From Candidatus Omnitrophota bacterium (lineage in GTDB: Bacteria > Omnitrophota > Gorgyraeia > Gygaellales > JAQTUX01): a stretch of 64,000 nucleotides of DNA. Under the pieces are notes generated by a model. The model ran no database searches. It was given only the letters and a program-made list of their open reading frames with translations, and was not told the origin of the DNA. The translations under genes were made by a program, and so were the position numbers. The stretch is from positions 863,923 through 927,922 of the forward strand of contig JAQTUX010000001.1 in NCBI GenBank assembly GCA_028707125.1, read 5' to 3'. The first letter of the stretch is position 1; every line of letters starts with the position of its first letter. Below, piece after piece: positions 50,693 to 60,364 of the stretch.

Positions 50693-51952
50693 ATGCCTTA
50701 CACAATTTCAGAAAAAATATTATTGGCGCATACGGATAACGACGATATCCGGCCGGGCGACTTTATAGACGCCAGGATAGACCTCTGCCTCGGCAACGAT
50801 ATCACGGCGCCGCTTGCCATAGAAGAATTCAGGAAGCACGGTTTTAAGAAGGTATTCAATAAGAATAAGATAGCGCTTGTCCCGGACCATTTTGCCCCTG
50901 CCAAGGACTACAAGAGCGCCAATCAGTGCAGGATGCTCAGGGATTTTGCCAAAGAGCAGGGCATAAAGCATTATTTTGAAGTAGGGTGCATGGGCATAGA
51001 GCACGCGCTCCTGCCCGAGCAGAAACTGGTCCTGCCCGGCGATCTGGTCATCGGCGCTGATTCGCACACCTGCACCTACGGCGCGTTAGGGGCGTATTCT
51101 ACAGGTATCGGCTCAACCGACCTGGCGCGCGCGTTTGTTGACGGAAAATGCTGGTTTAAAGTGCCGCAGTCAATGAAGTTGGTGTATAGCGGCAAGAGGA
51201 ACAAATGGGTTTCAGGCAAGGACTTTATTCTATATACTATAGGTAAGATAGGGGTGGACGGCGCGTTATATAAAGCGATGGAGTTTACGGGAGAGGCGAT
51301 ATCGGCGCTGCCTATGGACGACAGGTTCACCATGTCTAATATGGCCATAGAGGCAGGCGGCAGGGCCGGGCTTATTGAGCCGGATAAGGAGACGTTAAAG
51401 TACGCGCGGCCGGCTCCGAGAAAATTCAAAATATATAAATCAGATAAAGACGCCCGCTATGAGAGCACGGTGGAGATAGACGCGTCCAAAATTGAGCCGC
51501 AGGTATCTTTTCCGCCGCTTCCTTCAAACGCTAAGCCGGTAAGCCAGGCAAAGAATGTAACGCTTGACCAGGTCGTGATCGGTTCCTGCACCAACGGCAG
51601 GATCTCCGACTTGAGGATCGCCGCGCGTATACTTAAAGGCAGGAAGGTAAAGCAGGGAACGCGCCTGCTTGTGTTTCCGGCAACGCAAAAAGTATACCTG
51701 GACTGCGTCAAGGAAGGGCTGGCCGAGATATTTGTCAAGGCAGGAGGCATATTCTCTACGCCGACCTGCGGGCCCTGCCTCGGCGGGCATATGGGGATTT
51801 TAGCCGAAGGGGAGAGGTGCCTGTCCACCACAAACAGAAATTTCATAGGCAGGATGGGGCATCCTAAATCAGAGGTTTATCTGGCGTCTCCGGCGGTGGC
51901 AGCTGCTTCGGCGATAAAGGGGCGGATCGCGCATCCTGATGAGGTAGCGTAA
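50693..51952 (+). CDS. leuC: 3-isopropylmalate dehydratase large subunit (LeuC type)
   Basis: 419 residues of the aconitase superfamily. The substrate/Fe-S motifs are [42 protein letters not shown] and [14 protein letters not shown], giving the three cluster cysteines. The 420-residue class includes LeuC and homoaconitase; the nearby leuD and leuB favour leucine synthesis, but leuA is not in the window. It is separated from leuD by two REP-like palindromes. Confidence 0.9.
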   Translation: MPYTISEKILLAHTDNDDIRPGDFIDARIDLCLGNDITAPLAIEEFRKHGFKKVFNKNKIALVPDHFAPAKDYKSANQCRMLRDFAKEQGIKHYFEVGCMGIEHALLPEQKLVLPGDLVIGADSHTCTYGALGAYSTGIGSTDLARAFVDGKCWFKVPQSMKLVYSGKRNKWVSGKDFILYTIGKIGVDGALYKAMEFTGEAISALPMDDRFTMSNMAIEAGGRAGLIEPDKETLKYARPAPRKFKIYKSDKDARYESTVEIDASKIEPQVSFPPLPSNAKPVSQAKNVTLDQVVIGSCTNGRISDLRIAARILKGRKVKQGTRLLVFPATQKVYLDCVKEGLAEIFVKAGGIFSTPTCGPCLGGHMGILAEGERCLSTTNRNFIGRMGHPKSEVYLASPAVAAASAIKGRIAHPDEVA

Positions 51953-51957
51953 TCTGA

Positions 51958-52007
51958 CCCCACACTTACGTGTGGGGTATGAGGATACCACACGCGGAAG
52001 CGTGTGG
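51958..52007. repeat. Pair of REP-like palindromes between leuC and leuD
   Basis: CCCCACAC-TTAC-GTGTGGGG (51958-51977) is identical to copies at 13735 and 13954. CCACACGC-GGAA-GCGTGTGG (51988-52007) is a variant with a different loop. They fill the gap between two subunit genes that are often overlapping. GGAG after the second one may belong to the leuD ribosome site. Confidence 0.85.
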
Positions 52008-52026
52008 AGGAGAACGGTAGGGCGAG

Positions 52027-52518
52027 ATGGTACTAAAAGGCAGAGTACACAAATTCGGGGACGACGTAAATACAGACGATATAATAGCGGCTAAGTACCT
52101 TAATGTGTTTGACGAGAAGGAACTGGCGTCGCATTGTATGGAAACGATCAGCCCTGATTTTGTAAAGAACGCGCGGCAGGGAGACATCATTGTCGCCGGC
52201 AGGAACTTCGGCTGCGGCTCATCGCGTGAGCACGCGCCTTTGGCGATAAAGGGCTGCGGCATATCGGCGGTCATCGCCGAGAGTTTCGCCGCGATATTTT
52301 TCAGGAACGCCATTAATATAGGGCTTCCTTTTCTTGAATGCGAAGCGGCTAAAGAGATAGATGACCGCGACGAGATCGAGCTGGATCTGTCCGGCGGCGT
52401 TATCAGGAATTTGACTAAAAATAAACAATATACGACTCAGGCGTTTCCGGAGTTTCTTCAGGAGATTGTAAAGGCGGGAGGATTAATGAAATGGCTGCGC
52501 AAAAGAAATACAATATAG
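52027..52518 (+). CDS. leuD: 3-isopropylmalate dehydratase small subunit (LeuD type)
   Basis: 163 residues, the swivelling aconitase domain. [38 protein letters not shown] and [20 protein letters not shown] are the family blocks. It pairs with LeuC. It overlaps leuB by 28 bases. Confidence 0.92.
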   Translation: MVLKGRVHKFGDDVNTDDIIAAKYLNVFDEKELASHCMETISPDFVKNARQGDIIVAGRNFGCGSSREHAPLAIKGCGISAVIAESFAAIFFRNAINIGLPFLECEAAKEIDDRDEIELDLSGGVIRNLTKNKQYTTQAFPEFLQEIVKAGGLMKWLRKRNTI

Positions 52519-53561
52519 CGGTTATTCCGGGAGACGGCACAGGTCCCGAGGTTATTGGCGAGGCGTTAAAGGTTTTAGAGGCATCTGCCTCTATCAGCGG
52601 CTTCAAATACGAAACCGTTAACTTTGACTTTGGAGGCGAAAGATACCTCAGGACAAAAGAGACACTGCCGAAATCGGCGCTGAAAGAGCTCAAAAAATTT
52701 GACGCCATACTTTTAGGCGCTATAGGACATCCCGATGTCAAACCCGGCATACTTGAGCAGGGCATACTGCTTAAGCTGCGTTTTGAGCTTGACCAGTATA
52801 TCAATCTGCGCCCGGTAAAGCTTTACAACGCCGAATTCTGCCCGCTTAAAGACAAGAAGCCGGAAGATATTGATTTTGTCGTGGTGAGGGAAAACTCCGA
52901 GGGATTGTATAAGGGGCTGGGAAGTTTTAAGCATAAGGGCGGCAAGAAAGAAATAGCCCTGCAGATATCGCATAACACCAGAAAAGGCGTTGAGCGCTGC
53001 ATACGTTACGCCTTTGATTATACCAGGAAGCGCGACAAGGACAAGAAGCTCACGCTCTGCGGTAAGACAAATGTCCTGACCTATGCCTGGGACCTTTGGC
53101 AGAGGACTTTCAATGAGGTCGCCAAAGAATATCCCGACGTGAAGACAGATTACGCCCATGTGGATGCCACTACGATGTGGATGGTCAAGAACCCGGAGTG
53201 GTTTGACGTTATCGTCACTGATAATATGTTCGGCGATATAATCACGGACTTGGGCGCGATGGTCCAGGGCGGTATGGGCATTGCCGCGGGAGGCAACATC
53301 AACCCTAAGGGCGTTTCCATGTTTGAGCCCATCGGCGGCAGCGCCCCCAAATATACGGGAAAAAACGTCATCAATCCCCTGGCGGCAATATGCGCAATGG
53401 GTATGATGCTGGAAAATTTAGGGGAGAACGCGGCAGGGCAGCGTGTAGAGGATGCGGTCATCGCGGTGGTGCGGAAAAAAGTAAAATCGCTTTCCGCCGG
53501 AAAGATGGGCTATTCCACGCGGGAAGTGGGTGACTTAGTGGTAAGGAGTCTGGCGAAATGA
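52491..53561 (+). CDS. leuB: 3-isopropylmalate dehydrogenase-like decarboxylating dehydrogenase
   Basis: 356 residues of the isocitrate/isopropylmalate dehydrogenase family. [59 protein letters not shown] and [20 protein letters not shown] are seen. The substrate loop RENSEGLY is nearer to forms found in homoisocitrate, tartrate or type II isopropylmalate enzymes than to classic LeuB. Place next to leuCD makes leucine synthesis most likely. Confidence 0.85.
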   Translation: MAAQKKYNIAVIPGDGTGPEVIGEALKVLEASASISGFKYETVNFDFGGERYLRTKETLPKSALKELKKFDAILLGAIGHPDVKPGILEQGILLKLRFELDQYINLRPVKLYNAEFCPLKDKKPEDIDFVVVRENSEGLYKGLGSFKHKGGKKEIALQISHNTRKGVERCIRYAFDYTRKRDKDKKLTLCGKTNVLTYAWDLWQRTFNEVAKEYPDVKTDYAHVDATTMWMVKNPEWFDVIVTDNMFGDIITDLGAMVQGGMGIAAGGNINPKGVSMFEPIGGSAPKYTGKNVINPLAAICAMGMMLENLGENAAGQRVEDAVIAVVRKKVKSLSAGKMGYSTREVGDLVVRSLAK

Positions 53562-54583
53562 GAAAATATAATATAGCGATAGTAGGCGTAGGCGCCGTGG
53601 GTATTGAGATGCTGCGTGTTTTAAGGCAGCGTAATTTTCCTGTGGGAGAACTGCGTGTATTTGCCCGGTCGGCAAGGGATATAGAAGTAGATGGCCGGAG
53701 GTATTCGGTAAGCCCGATCTCTCCCGAGGGGTTTGAAGGCATAGATATCGCTTTATTCGCCGGCACAGAAGGTGAAAAGGGCGCGGCAGTGACTTACGCT
53801 CCGGAGGCGGTAAAGAGAGGCGCGGTAGTGATTGATAACGGCGCGGATTTCCGCATGGACCCGAAAGTTCCCCTGGTCGTGCCTGAAGTCAACGCCGCCG
53901 ATATAAAAAAGCATAAAGGCATAATCGCCAACCCTAACTGTTCCACAATTCAAATGGTGGCGGCATTATGGCCGATCTATAAGAAAGCCGGGCTCAAAAG
54001 GGTGATCGTCACCACCTTGCAGGCGTCTTCCGGCGCTGGCAAGAAAGCGGTGGAACAGCTCAAGGCAGAGAATCAGAAAATATCAGAGGCAGGTTATGAG
54101 AACGTGCGGGTTGATCTGGAAGAGAAGGCGATGCCTCAGCAGTTGGCATATAACGTCTTTCCGCATATCGGCGGTTTTGATAAATGCGACTATACCAGCG
54201 AAGAATGGAAGCTGGTGCGCGAGACACACAAGATAATGCACGATGATAAAATAAAGATCTCCGCTACTACCGTGCGCGTGCCTGTGAGAACAGGGCACTC
54301 TGAATCGGTATATATTGAAACAAAAAAGCCCATTACTCCCGCCAAAGTAAGAGATATCCTTGCTAAATCCGACGGTATTATAGTGATGGATGAGCCGGCC
54401 AAGGGGCTCTATCCGATGCCTAAAGATGCGGAAGGCAGGGACGAGGTATTCGTCGGCCGCGTCCGCCGCGATTGTTTTGTCAAAAACGGGCTGTGGCTGT
54501 GGGTGGTGGCTGACAACCTCAGAAAAGGCGCTGCCACAAATGCCGTCCAGATCGCCGAAGCGCTTATACGTGCGAAACATTAA
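53558..54583 (+). CDS. asd: Aspartate-semialdehyde dehydrogenase
   Basis: 341 residues. NADP-binding IAIVGVGAVGIEMLRVL; the catalytic cysteine is in IIANPNCSTIQMVAAL (about residue 129); the histidine region reads VRVPVRTGHSESVYIET. It makes the branch compound for lysine/diaminopimelate, methionine and threonine; diaminopimelate links it to the cell wall genes here. It overlaps leuB and truA. Confidence 0.94.
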   Translation: MRKYNIAIVGVGAVGIEMLRVLRQRNFPVGELRVFARSARDIEVDGRRYSVSPISPEGFEGIDIALFAGTEGEKGAAVTYAPEAVKRGAVVIDNGADFRMDPKVPLVVPEVNAADIKKHKGIIANPNCSTIQMVAALWPIYKKAGLKRVIVTTLQASSGAGKKAVEQLKAENQKISEAGYENVRVDLEEKAMPQQLAYNVFPHIGGFDKCDYTSEEWKLVRETHKIMHDDKIKISATTVRVPVRTGHSESVYIETKKPITPAKVRDILAKSDGIIVMDEPAKGLYPMPKDAEGRDEVFVGRVRRDCFVKNGLWLWVVADNLRKGAATNAVQIAEALIRAKH

Positions 54584-55352
54584 GCTGGTAATTGCTTATA
54601 ACGGCGCGAATTACTGCGGCTGGCAAAGCCAGGTGGCAGGCGGCAGAAAAAAGTCCATCCAGCAGGTCGTTGAAAAGGTGCTCAAGAAGATATTGGGGGA
54701 ACAGGTAAACGCGGCCGCATCAGGCAGGACCGATAGCGGCGCGCACGCCCTGGCCCAAGTTGTAAATTTCAAGACATCCTCGTCTATCCCGCCGGCAAAA
54801 ATAAAGAAGGCCCTGAATTTCTGGCTTCCGGAAGATATCGTCTGCCTGGACGCGAAAGAGGCAGGCGCGGGATTTCACGCCCGCTTCAAAACTACATCCA
54901 AGACCTACAGGTATCTGATAGTCAATTCAAAGTCCAGGCCGCTTTTCCTCGGCCGCCTTACCCATTTTGTGCCTTACGAGCTGGATATTGATTTAATGCG
55001 CGATGAACTTAACAGCTTAAGGGGAAGGCGCGATTTTGCCTCATTCTGCTCAAGCGGCTCAACCGCCAAAGATACTGTAAGGACGGTCAAACGCGTTGAT
55101 CTGCGGGTAATAAGGTCAGGCGCCATACAGAGCTTTTTGACCCCTGGATCGGCGTTGATCGCCATAGAAATAGAGGCAGACGGATTTCTAAATCATATGG
55201 TCAGGAATATAGTGGGCACACTCGTAGATATAGGCAGGGGAAGGTTCAAAAAAGGGAGTATGCGCGGGATCCTTAGCCATAAGGACCGTAAAAGGGCGGG
55301 GTACACCGCTCCGGCAAAAGGGCTGTATTTAAGCAGGGTTGTATACCCTTAA
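54570..55352 (+). CDS. truA: tRNA pseudouridine(38-40) synthase TruA
   Basis: 260 residues from GTG 54570; the longer frame upstream is asd in another frame. NIKLVIAYNGANYCGWQSQ opens the fold; the catalytic aspartate is in SGRTDSGAHALAQVVNF; FHARFKTTSKTYRY and FLNHMVRNIVGTLVDIGRG follow. It modifies the anticodon arm of many tRNAs. It ends the operon: a good promoter follows at 55373. Confidence 0.93.
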   Translation: MRNIKLVIAYNGANYCGWQSQVAGGRKKSIQQVVEKVLKKILGEQVNAAASGRTDSGAHALAQVVNFKTSSSIPPAKIKKALNFWLPEDIVCLDAKEAGAGFHARFKTTSKTYRYLIVNSKSRPLFLGRLTHFVPYELDIDLMRDELNSLRGRRDFASFCSSGSTAKDTVRTVKRVDLRVIRSGAIQSFLTPGSALIAIEIEADGFLNHMVRNIVGTLVDIGRGRFKKGSMRGILSHKDRKRAGYTAPAKGLYLSRVVYP

Positions 55353-55372
55353 AAAATATCGGGTTGCGGCCC

Positions 55373-55401
55373 TTGACATATTCAGAATTATAGGGTATAC
55401 T
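55373..55401 (+). promoter_or_regulatory. Promoter of the two-partner secretion operon
   Basis: TTGACA (55373-55378) and TATACT (55396-55401), spacer 17 bp, 53 bases before the tpsB start. Confidence 0.8.
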
Positions 55402-55454
55402 TTCTCTAACGTAATCCTCTAATACAGCATTCCTAAACAGGGTCAGGCATAAGA

Positions 55455-57173
55455 TTGATTAAGAAAATAATTATAGTTACGATAGGTCTGTCTTTGTTCG
55501 TTTGGGGGTATTCTTATGCCCAGACGCCGCCTGCTTCTCAAACCGCCGGCGGCCTGGAAAAGACGGAAAGGGCCATAGAGAAGGAGAAAGAGCTGCAGCA
55601 GAGGATCACCACGGAGAAGAAAGCGGTGGAAGAGAAAGAGGTGGGAGTTGAGGAAACAGCCGCGGCTTTAGCAGAAGAAAAAAAGATCCTTATTAAGACA
55701 ATTGAGGTGAAGGGCGCGACCCTTATTTCCGAAGAGGTGGTAAACAAGATAAAGGCGGAATACGAAGGCAAGGAGATCACCATAAAGGATATGCAGAAGA
55801 TCTGCGACCTGATCACGGATGAATACCGGCAAAAGGGCCACGTTACCTCCCGCGCCTACCTGCCTCCACAGACCATAAAAGACGGCTTACTTATAATAAT
55901 GGTCACGGAAGGCCAGCTCGGCAGCGTAGATATAAAGGGTAACCGTTATTTCAAGACCGCCCTGCTTAAAAAAAAATTACTGGTGAAGGAGGGCGGTTTT
56001 TTTGATTACAAATCCCTCCAGAAGTCATTACGCGGCATAAACGAACACCCTGACAGGTTTGCCAGGGCGGTGCTGGTCCCCGGGGAAAAGCCGGGAGAGA
56101 CCAATATCGTTTTAGAGGTAAAGGACCGGCTGCCCATCCACGCCGGTTTAAGTTTTGATAATTTCGGCTCAAGGTATATTCAAAAATATAATTACGCCTC
56201 TACCCTTGAACACAACAATTTTTTTGGCTGGGATGACCGGCTCTACCTGAAATATCAAAGAGCCCAGTCCAACGCGCAGCGGCTCAAATCACTCAGTTAT
56301 ACCATTCCCTTAAATTCTACCTTTGAGGCAGGCGGCTCCTATCTTTGGAGCAAGATGAAGCTGGGCAAGGAATTTGAAGACCTTGATGTCCGCGGCAGGA
56401 CAGAGATCGTCAGGTTGTTCCTGAACCAGACGCTGATAGACGAGGACTTATTGGACCTGAAATTAAATTTTGGATTTGATTATAAACATATTGAAAACTA
56501 CACAGTTTCACAGGTTACTTCAAGGGATGAGGTCAGGATGTTCAGGATGGGGTTTGATCTGGATAGTGAGGATAAATGGGGCCGCACTATTTTTACTATG
56601 GAAGAAGATATAGGTATTCCCGATCTATTCGGAGGGGCGGGTGACAAAGACCCCCTTGCCACCAGGGAGGGCGCGGGAGGCAAGTTTTTTAAGTTGGCAG
56701 GCAATATATACCGGCTCCAGCCAATGCCTTTTGATTCTCAGATATTGTGGAAAAACCAGTTTCAACTCTCCAATTACACCCTGCCTGCCTGCGAGCAGTT
56801 CCAGATAGGAGGCATAGCGAATGTCCGGGGTTATCCACCCGCGGAGTTCAGCGGCGATAAAGGTTTTGCCACCAGTGTTGAATGGTCTTTCCCGCCTTAT
56901 TTTCTGCCTAAGGATACAAATATTCCTTTGACCCAGAGTAAAATTTATGACGCGATAAAGTTCCTCATTTTTTATGACCTGGGCGTGATCCGTCTTAAAA
57001 AGGAACTGGGTACAGAGCAAAAACACAGGACGCTAAGAGGCGTGGGCTTCGGCATGAGGATGAATCTGCCACAGGATTTTTCAGCCAGGTTGGAATTCGC
57101 TTATCCGTTAGCCATGACCCCTTCGGATGAAGACCACTTTCACCCTTACGTAAGCGTAAATAAGAGGTTCTAA
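55455..57173 (+). CDS. Two-partner secretion outer-membrane transporter TpsB (ShlB/FhaC family)
   Basis: 572 residues. A signal peptide (IVTIGLSLFVWGYSYAQ) is followed by a Glu/Lys-rich helical stretch, two POTRA domains (IKTIEVKGATLISEEVV..., GSVDIKGNRYFKTALLKKKL) and a 16-strand barrel part with GIANVRGYPPAEFSGDKGF, which holds the VRGY motif of the barrel-plugging loop. It ends in an aromatic residue (NKRF), as outer-membrane barrels do. It secretes the FHA-like protein encoded next. The TTG start at 55455 is the only plausible one; no ATG lies near. Confidence 0.9.
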   Translation: MIKKIIIVTIGLSLFVWGYSYAQTPPASQTAGGLEKTERAIEKEKELQQRITTEKKAVEEKEVGVEETAAALAEEKKILIKTIEVKGATLISEEVVNKIKAEYEGKEITIKDMQKICDLITDEYRQKGHVTSRAYLPPQTIKDGLLIIMVTEGQLGSVDIKGNRYFKTALLKKKLLVKEGGFFDYKSLQKSLRGINEHPDRFARAVLVPGEKPGETNIVLEVKDRLPIHAGLSFDNFGSRYIQKYNYASTLEHNNFFGWDDRLYLKYQRAQSNAQRLKSLSYTIPLNSTFEAGGSYLWSKMKLGKEFEDLDVRGRTEIVRLFLNQTLIDEDLLDLKLNFGFDYKHIENYTVSQVTSRDEVRMFRMGFDLDSEDKWGRTIFTMEEDIGIPDLFGGAGDKDPLATREGAGGKFFKLAGNIYRLQPMPFDSQILWKNQFQLSNYTLPACEQFQIGGIANVRGYPPAEFSGDKGFATSVEWSFPPYFLPKDTNIPLTQSKIYDAIKFLIFYDLGVIRLKKELGTEQKHRTLRGVGFGMRMNLPQDFSARLEFAYPLAMTPSDEDHFHPYVSVNKRF

Positions 57174-57176
57174 AAT

Positions 57177-60100
57177 ATGATGAAAAAATTAATGAAGGTA
57201 ATAGATTTATTGCTGGTCATTTTGCTGCTTTGTCCGCCGCACTATGTGCGCGCCTTACCCGAAGGCGAGGCAGTGGTTTCAGGCAGCGCCGATTTCAGTT
57301 ATCCCGATGCCAATACCATGAATATTACCACTTCGGACAGGGTCATCATTGATTACCAGAGTTTCAGCATTGCCCAGCCGGAGACAGTCCGGTTTATCCA
57401 GCCGTCGGGCAGTTCCGTGGCGTTAAACAGGGTCAGGGGAGGCGACCCTTCTACTATATTAGGAAGCTTACTTGCCAACGGCAAGATATTCCTGATCAAT
57501 CCCAACGGTATCTTATTTGGTGCGAACGCGAGGGTTGACGCGGCAGGTTTAGTGGCGTCGACTCTGGATATATCTAACGAGGATTTTCTTGAGGGCAGGT
57601 TGAATTTTCAGGGGGTTGGCGGCTACATTATAAATCAGGGTATTCTTACCGCCAAGCCGGGCGGTTACATCTGCCTTCTTTCAGGCGCGGTAGATAATCA
57701 GGGCGCGATACAAACGGTCTTAGGCACGGTAGTTTTGGCATCGGGAGAGAAAGCAACTTTAAACCTGGATGATTTAGGCCAGATCAGCGTGGTAATTGAT
57801 GAGTCGGTGAAACAGGAGGTTTTCGGCCCTGACGGAGAGAAGCAGAACGACGCGGTGAAAAATTCAGGCACGATCAGCGCGGCCGGCGGCATCGTCACTC
57901 TGACCGCAAAGGCATTGAACGATGTTTTTGACCACGCTATAAATAATTCCGGAAGGATTGAGGCAAAGTCGCTGGTAGAAAGAAACGGAGAGGTGGAATT
58001 GGTTTCTGAAGGCAGCGGCATCGTTCAAAACACAGGTGACATTGAGGTGTCTGGCGTTGATGAGGCAGTAAATGGCGGAAGCGTATTAATGCAGGGAGAG
58101 CGCGTAGGACAGTTTGGAAAAATCGAAGCCGGTGCCGTGAGTGGAGATGGCGGCAACATCGAGCTATTAGGAAATGATGTGGTTGCGTTGGGTTCTAATA
58201 GCGTAACCAGTGCCAATACTCAGATAAGCGGCAACGGTGGAAACATTATCATATTAGGCAAACAGCATGCCTTGGTTTGGCTTGATGCTGTAATCGTTGC
58301 TTTGGGTGGAGCTATCTGGGGAGACGGCGGTTTTATAGAAACTTCCGGGAATCGTTTGGAAATATATAGCGTGCCTGATGTAAGCGCGCCAAATGGTTCT
58401 GGCGGTACCTGGCTTCTTGACCCGGAAGACATTAATATTACTAATGTTCAGGCGAATATTACTCAAGCCGGCGCAGGTGATCCCGGCCCCATTTCTTTTA
58501 CGCCTACCAGCGCCGATACCGCGACAACCTTAGATGTTAATAACATTATTACTGCCTTAAATAACGGCTCTAATGTTACCGTAAACACGGCAAGCGGTGG
58601 CACAGCTACTACCGGCATAATTACGGTGAGTTCCGCAATTGCCAAGACAGCCGACGGCGGCAGCGGTGACGGTTCAACACTGACCCTTACTGCAAATGAT
58701 GATATTGTGGTGAATGATACGATCAGCTCAAGTTCCGGCAAATTGAACTTAGTTTTTAGCGCTGCTGATCTGATAGACATAAATTCTGCTATTACGACTA
58801 ACGGAGGCAGTTTTAGCTCTACCAGTAAAGACTTTTCTCTCGATGTAAGCATAGACACCGGTATAGGCGATATAGAATTTCTTCCTTTGAGCAACAACAC
58901 AATAGAGATAGGTAATGTCCCGGGAAGCTATGACTTTACTTTGGATAACGAAGAAATAAGCAGAGTAACTACAACCGGAACAGTTACCATAGGAGATGAT
59001 AATTCTGGCAGTATTAGTGTTAATATCGACCCTTCTCTTGATTTAGATTTTACCAAACTTACTTTGATTTCTGGTAATACTATTAATGATGTTGACGCAA
59101 CTACGGCGATAGCCATTGATACCTTATCGTTATTTGGTTCAGCCATCGGTACGAGTTCAAATCCTCTAAATACTGAAGTTAACAAGATAACCAAGGCAGA
59201 ATCCAGAAACGGTTCAATCTACATTACTAATAACGGTAACTTAAATCTGTCCGAAGCACTTGTTGCAGGCACGGGCACAGAAGATATCTCTATTGTTACT
59301 TCCGGAGACCTGACTTTGGGTTCATTAATTTCTCCGGATACCATTACCTTAGATATCGGTGGTTTAATCTTGGATGGAAATGATGATTCTGTAAATATCG
59401 ATTCTATAGCATTCAACATCCTTTCAGCGACCGATGTGGGGGAATCAGATAATATTTTAGACACGGCTGTTGATGTCATAGATGTTAATGTTACCGGAAG
59501 CATATATCTAAAGGACGAAGATGATATAGCCATAGATTCAATTTATACCGATGGCAATGTGAACATTTATACGCCAGGCGCCATAACTAGATCTGGCAGT
59601 GGTACCGTTAGAGGAGTAAAGGTAAAACTAAATGCTAATAAAATCGGTAGTTCAAATGCAGGACTTACTATAACTGGGGAATTTGAGGAAAATGTGCCCC
59701 CCGGTGATCCTGAGGGCAGTTCAGACCATATCGTAAGCATCTGGTCCAATGATAACACTATAACTATTTCTTGGCCGGCAGTAACTGATCCCGGTTACCC
59801 ATCAACCGGGGTATATGGTTATTATTATGTCTGGGATACCTCTCCGAATACTGTCGTTACTCCCAGCAATGGCATCTATACTGCCAATACGACGATTACC
59901 AGTCATCCACTTAGCGACGGCACCGCGCATTATTTTCATGTTATCGCCGTAGACAATTCTGACAATTATTCAGCGGACCAAAACGACTTAGGCCCATTCT
60001 ACTTGAATGGTACAGTCAGTTCCAGCCAGCCGCTTAATTATTCCGCGAATCCGGCGAGGGCATTTGATAATATGGCCTTATCTTTGGTGAATTACAGGGT

Positions 60101-60263
60101 GGGTTCTTTTAATCCGAACCCGACATTTTATTTTTATCATCCCATAATAGACATAGATAACTCGGCATTTTCCAATTTGATTATGGATAGCGACGCTTAT
60201 GAATTTATTGAGGACTCTTTGAAGCTCAAGAAGTCCCTTCCGATATATTTTGGCGCTCCGTAG
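57177..60263 (+). CDS. TpsA exoprotein with filamentous haemagglutinin N-terminal domain
   Basis: 1028 residues. A signal peptide (VIDLLLVILLLCPPHYVRA) precedes the TPS secretion domain (about 28-160): QSFSIAQPETVRFIQPSGSS, VALNRVRGGDPSTILGSLLA, FLINPNGILFGANARVDAAG, including the NPNGI motif. Beta-helix repeats follow, with GGTWLLDPEDINI near 412. A fibronectin-III-like domain lies at about 840-945 (TITISWPAVTDPGY, YYVWDT, AHYFHVIAVDNSDN). It should be exported by TpsB, 3 bases upstream. The C-terminus has no anchor that I recognise. Confidence 0.9.
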   Translation: MMKKLMKVIDLLLVILLLCPPHYVRALPEGEAVVSGSADFSYPDANTMNITTSDRVIIDYQSFSIAQPETVRFIQPSGSSVALNRVRGGDPSTILGSLLANGKIFLINPNGILFGANARVDAAGLVASTLDISNEDFLEGRLNFQGVGGYIINQGILTAKPGGYICLLSGAVDNQGAIQTVLGTVVLASGEKATLNLDDLGQISVVIDESVKQEVFGPDGEKQNDAVKNSGTISAAGGIVTLTAKALNDVFDHAINNSGRIEAKSLVERNGEVELVSEGSGIVQNTGDIEVSGVDEAVNGGSVLMQGERVGQFGKIEAGAVSGDGGNIELLGNDVVALGSNSVTSANTQISGNGGNIIILGKQHALVWLDAVIVALGGAIWGDGGFIETSGNRLEIYSVPDVSAPNGSGGTWLLDPEDINITNVQANITQAGAGDPGPISFTPTSADTATTLDVNNIITALNNGSNVTVNTASGGTATTGIITVSSAIAKTADGGSGDGSTLTLTANDDIVVNDTISSSSGKLNLVFSAADLIDINSAITTNGGSFSSTSKDFSLDVSIDTGIGDIEFLPLSNNTIEIGNVPGSYDFTLDNEEISRVTTTGTVTIGDDNSGSISVNIDPSLDLDFTKLTLISGNTINDVDATTAIAIDTLSLFGSAIGTSSNPLNTEVNKITKAESRNGSIYITNNGNLNLSEALVAGTGTEDISIVTSGDLTLGSLISPDTITLDIGGLILDGNDDSVNIDSIAFNILSATDVGESDNILDTAVDVIDVNVTGSIYLKDEDDIAIDSIYTDGNVNIYTPGAITRSGSGTVRGVKVKLNANKIGSSNAGLTITGEFEENVPPGDPEGSSDHIVSIWSNDNTITISWPAVTDPGYPSTGVYGYYYVWDTSPNTVVTPSNGIYTANTTITSHPLSDGTAHYFHVIAVDNSDNYSADQNDLGPFYLNGTVSSSQPLNYSANPARAFDNMALSLVNYRVGSFNPNPTFYFYHPIIDIDNSAFSNLIMDSDAYEFIEDSLKLKKSLPIYFGAP

Positions 60264-60286
60264 ATCTTTTTGAAGGGGATTGCCTG

Positions 60287-60312
60287 CCTTCTCTAATTAA
60301 GAAGGTTTTTAT
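60287..60312 (+). terminator. Intrinsic terminator after tpsA
   Basis: CCTTCT (60287-60292) pairs with AGAAGG (60300-60305), followed by TTTTTATT. Short stem but good T-run; it may separate tpsA from the large Ig-like gene. Confidence 0.6.
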
Positions 60313-60364
60313 TAACCGTGTTTCTTAAATACTTTGTAAAAGTTTTCCGTAAAAAAACAGAGAG

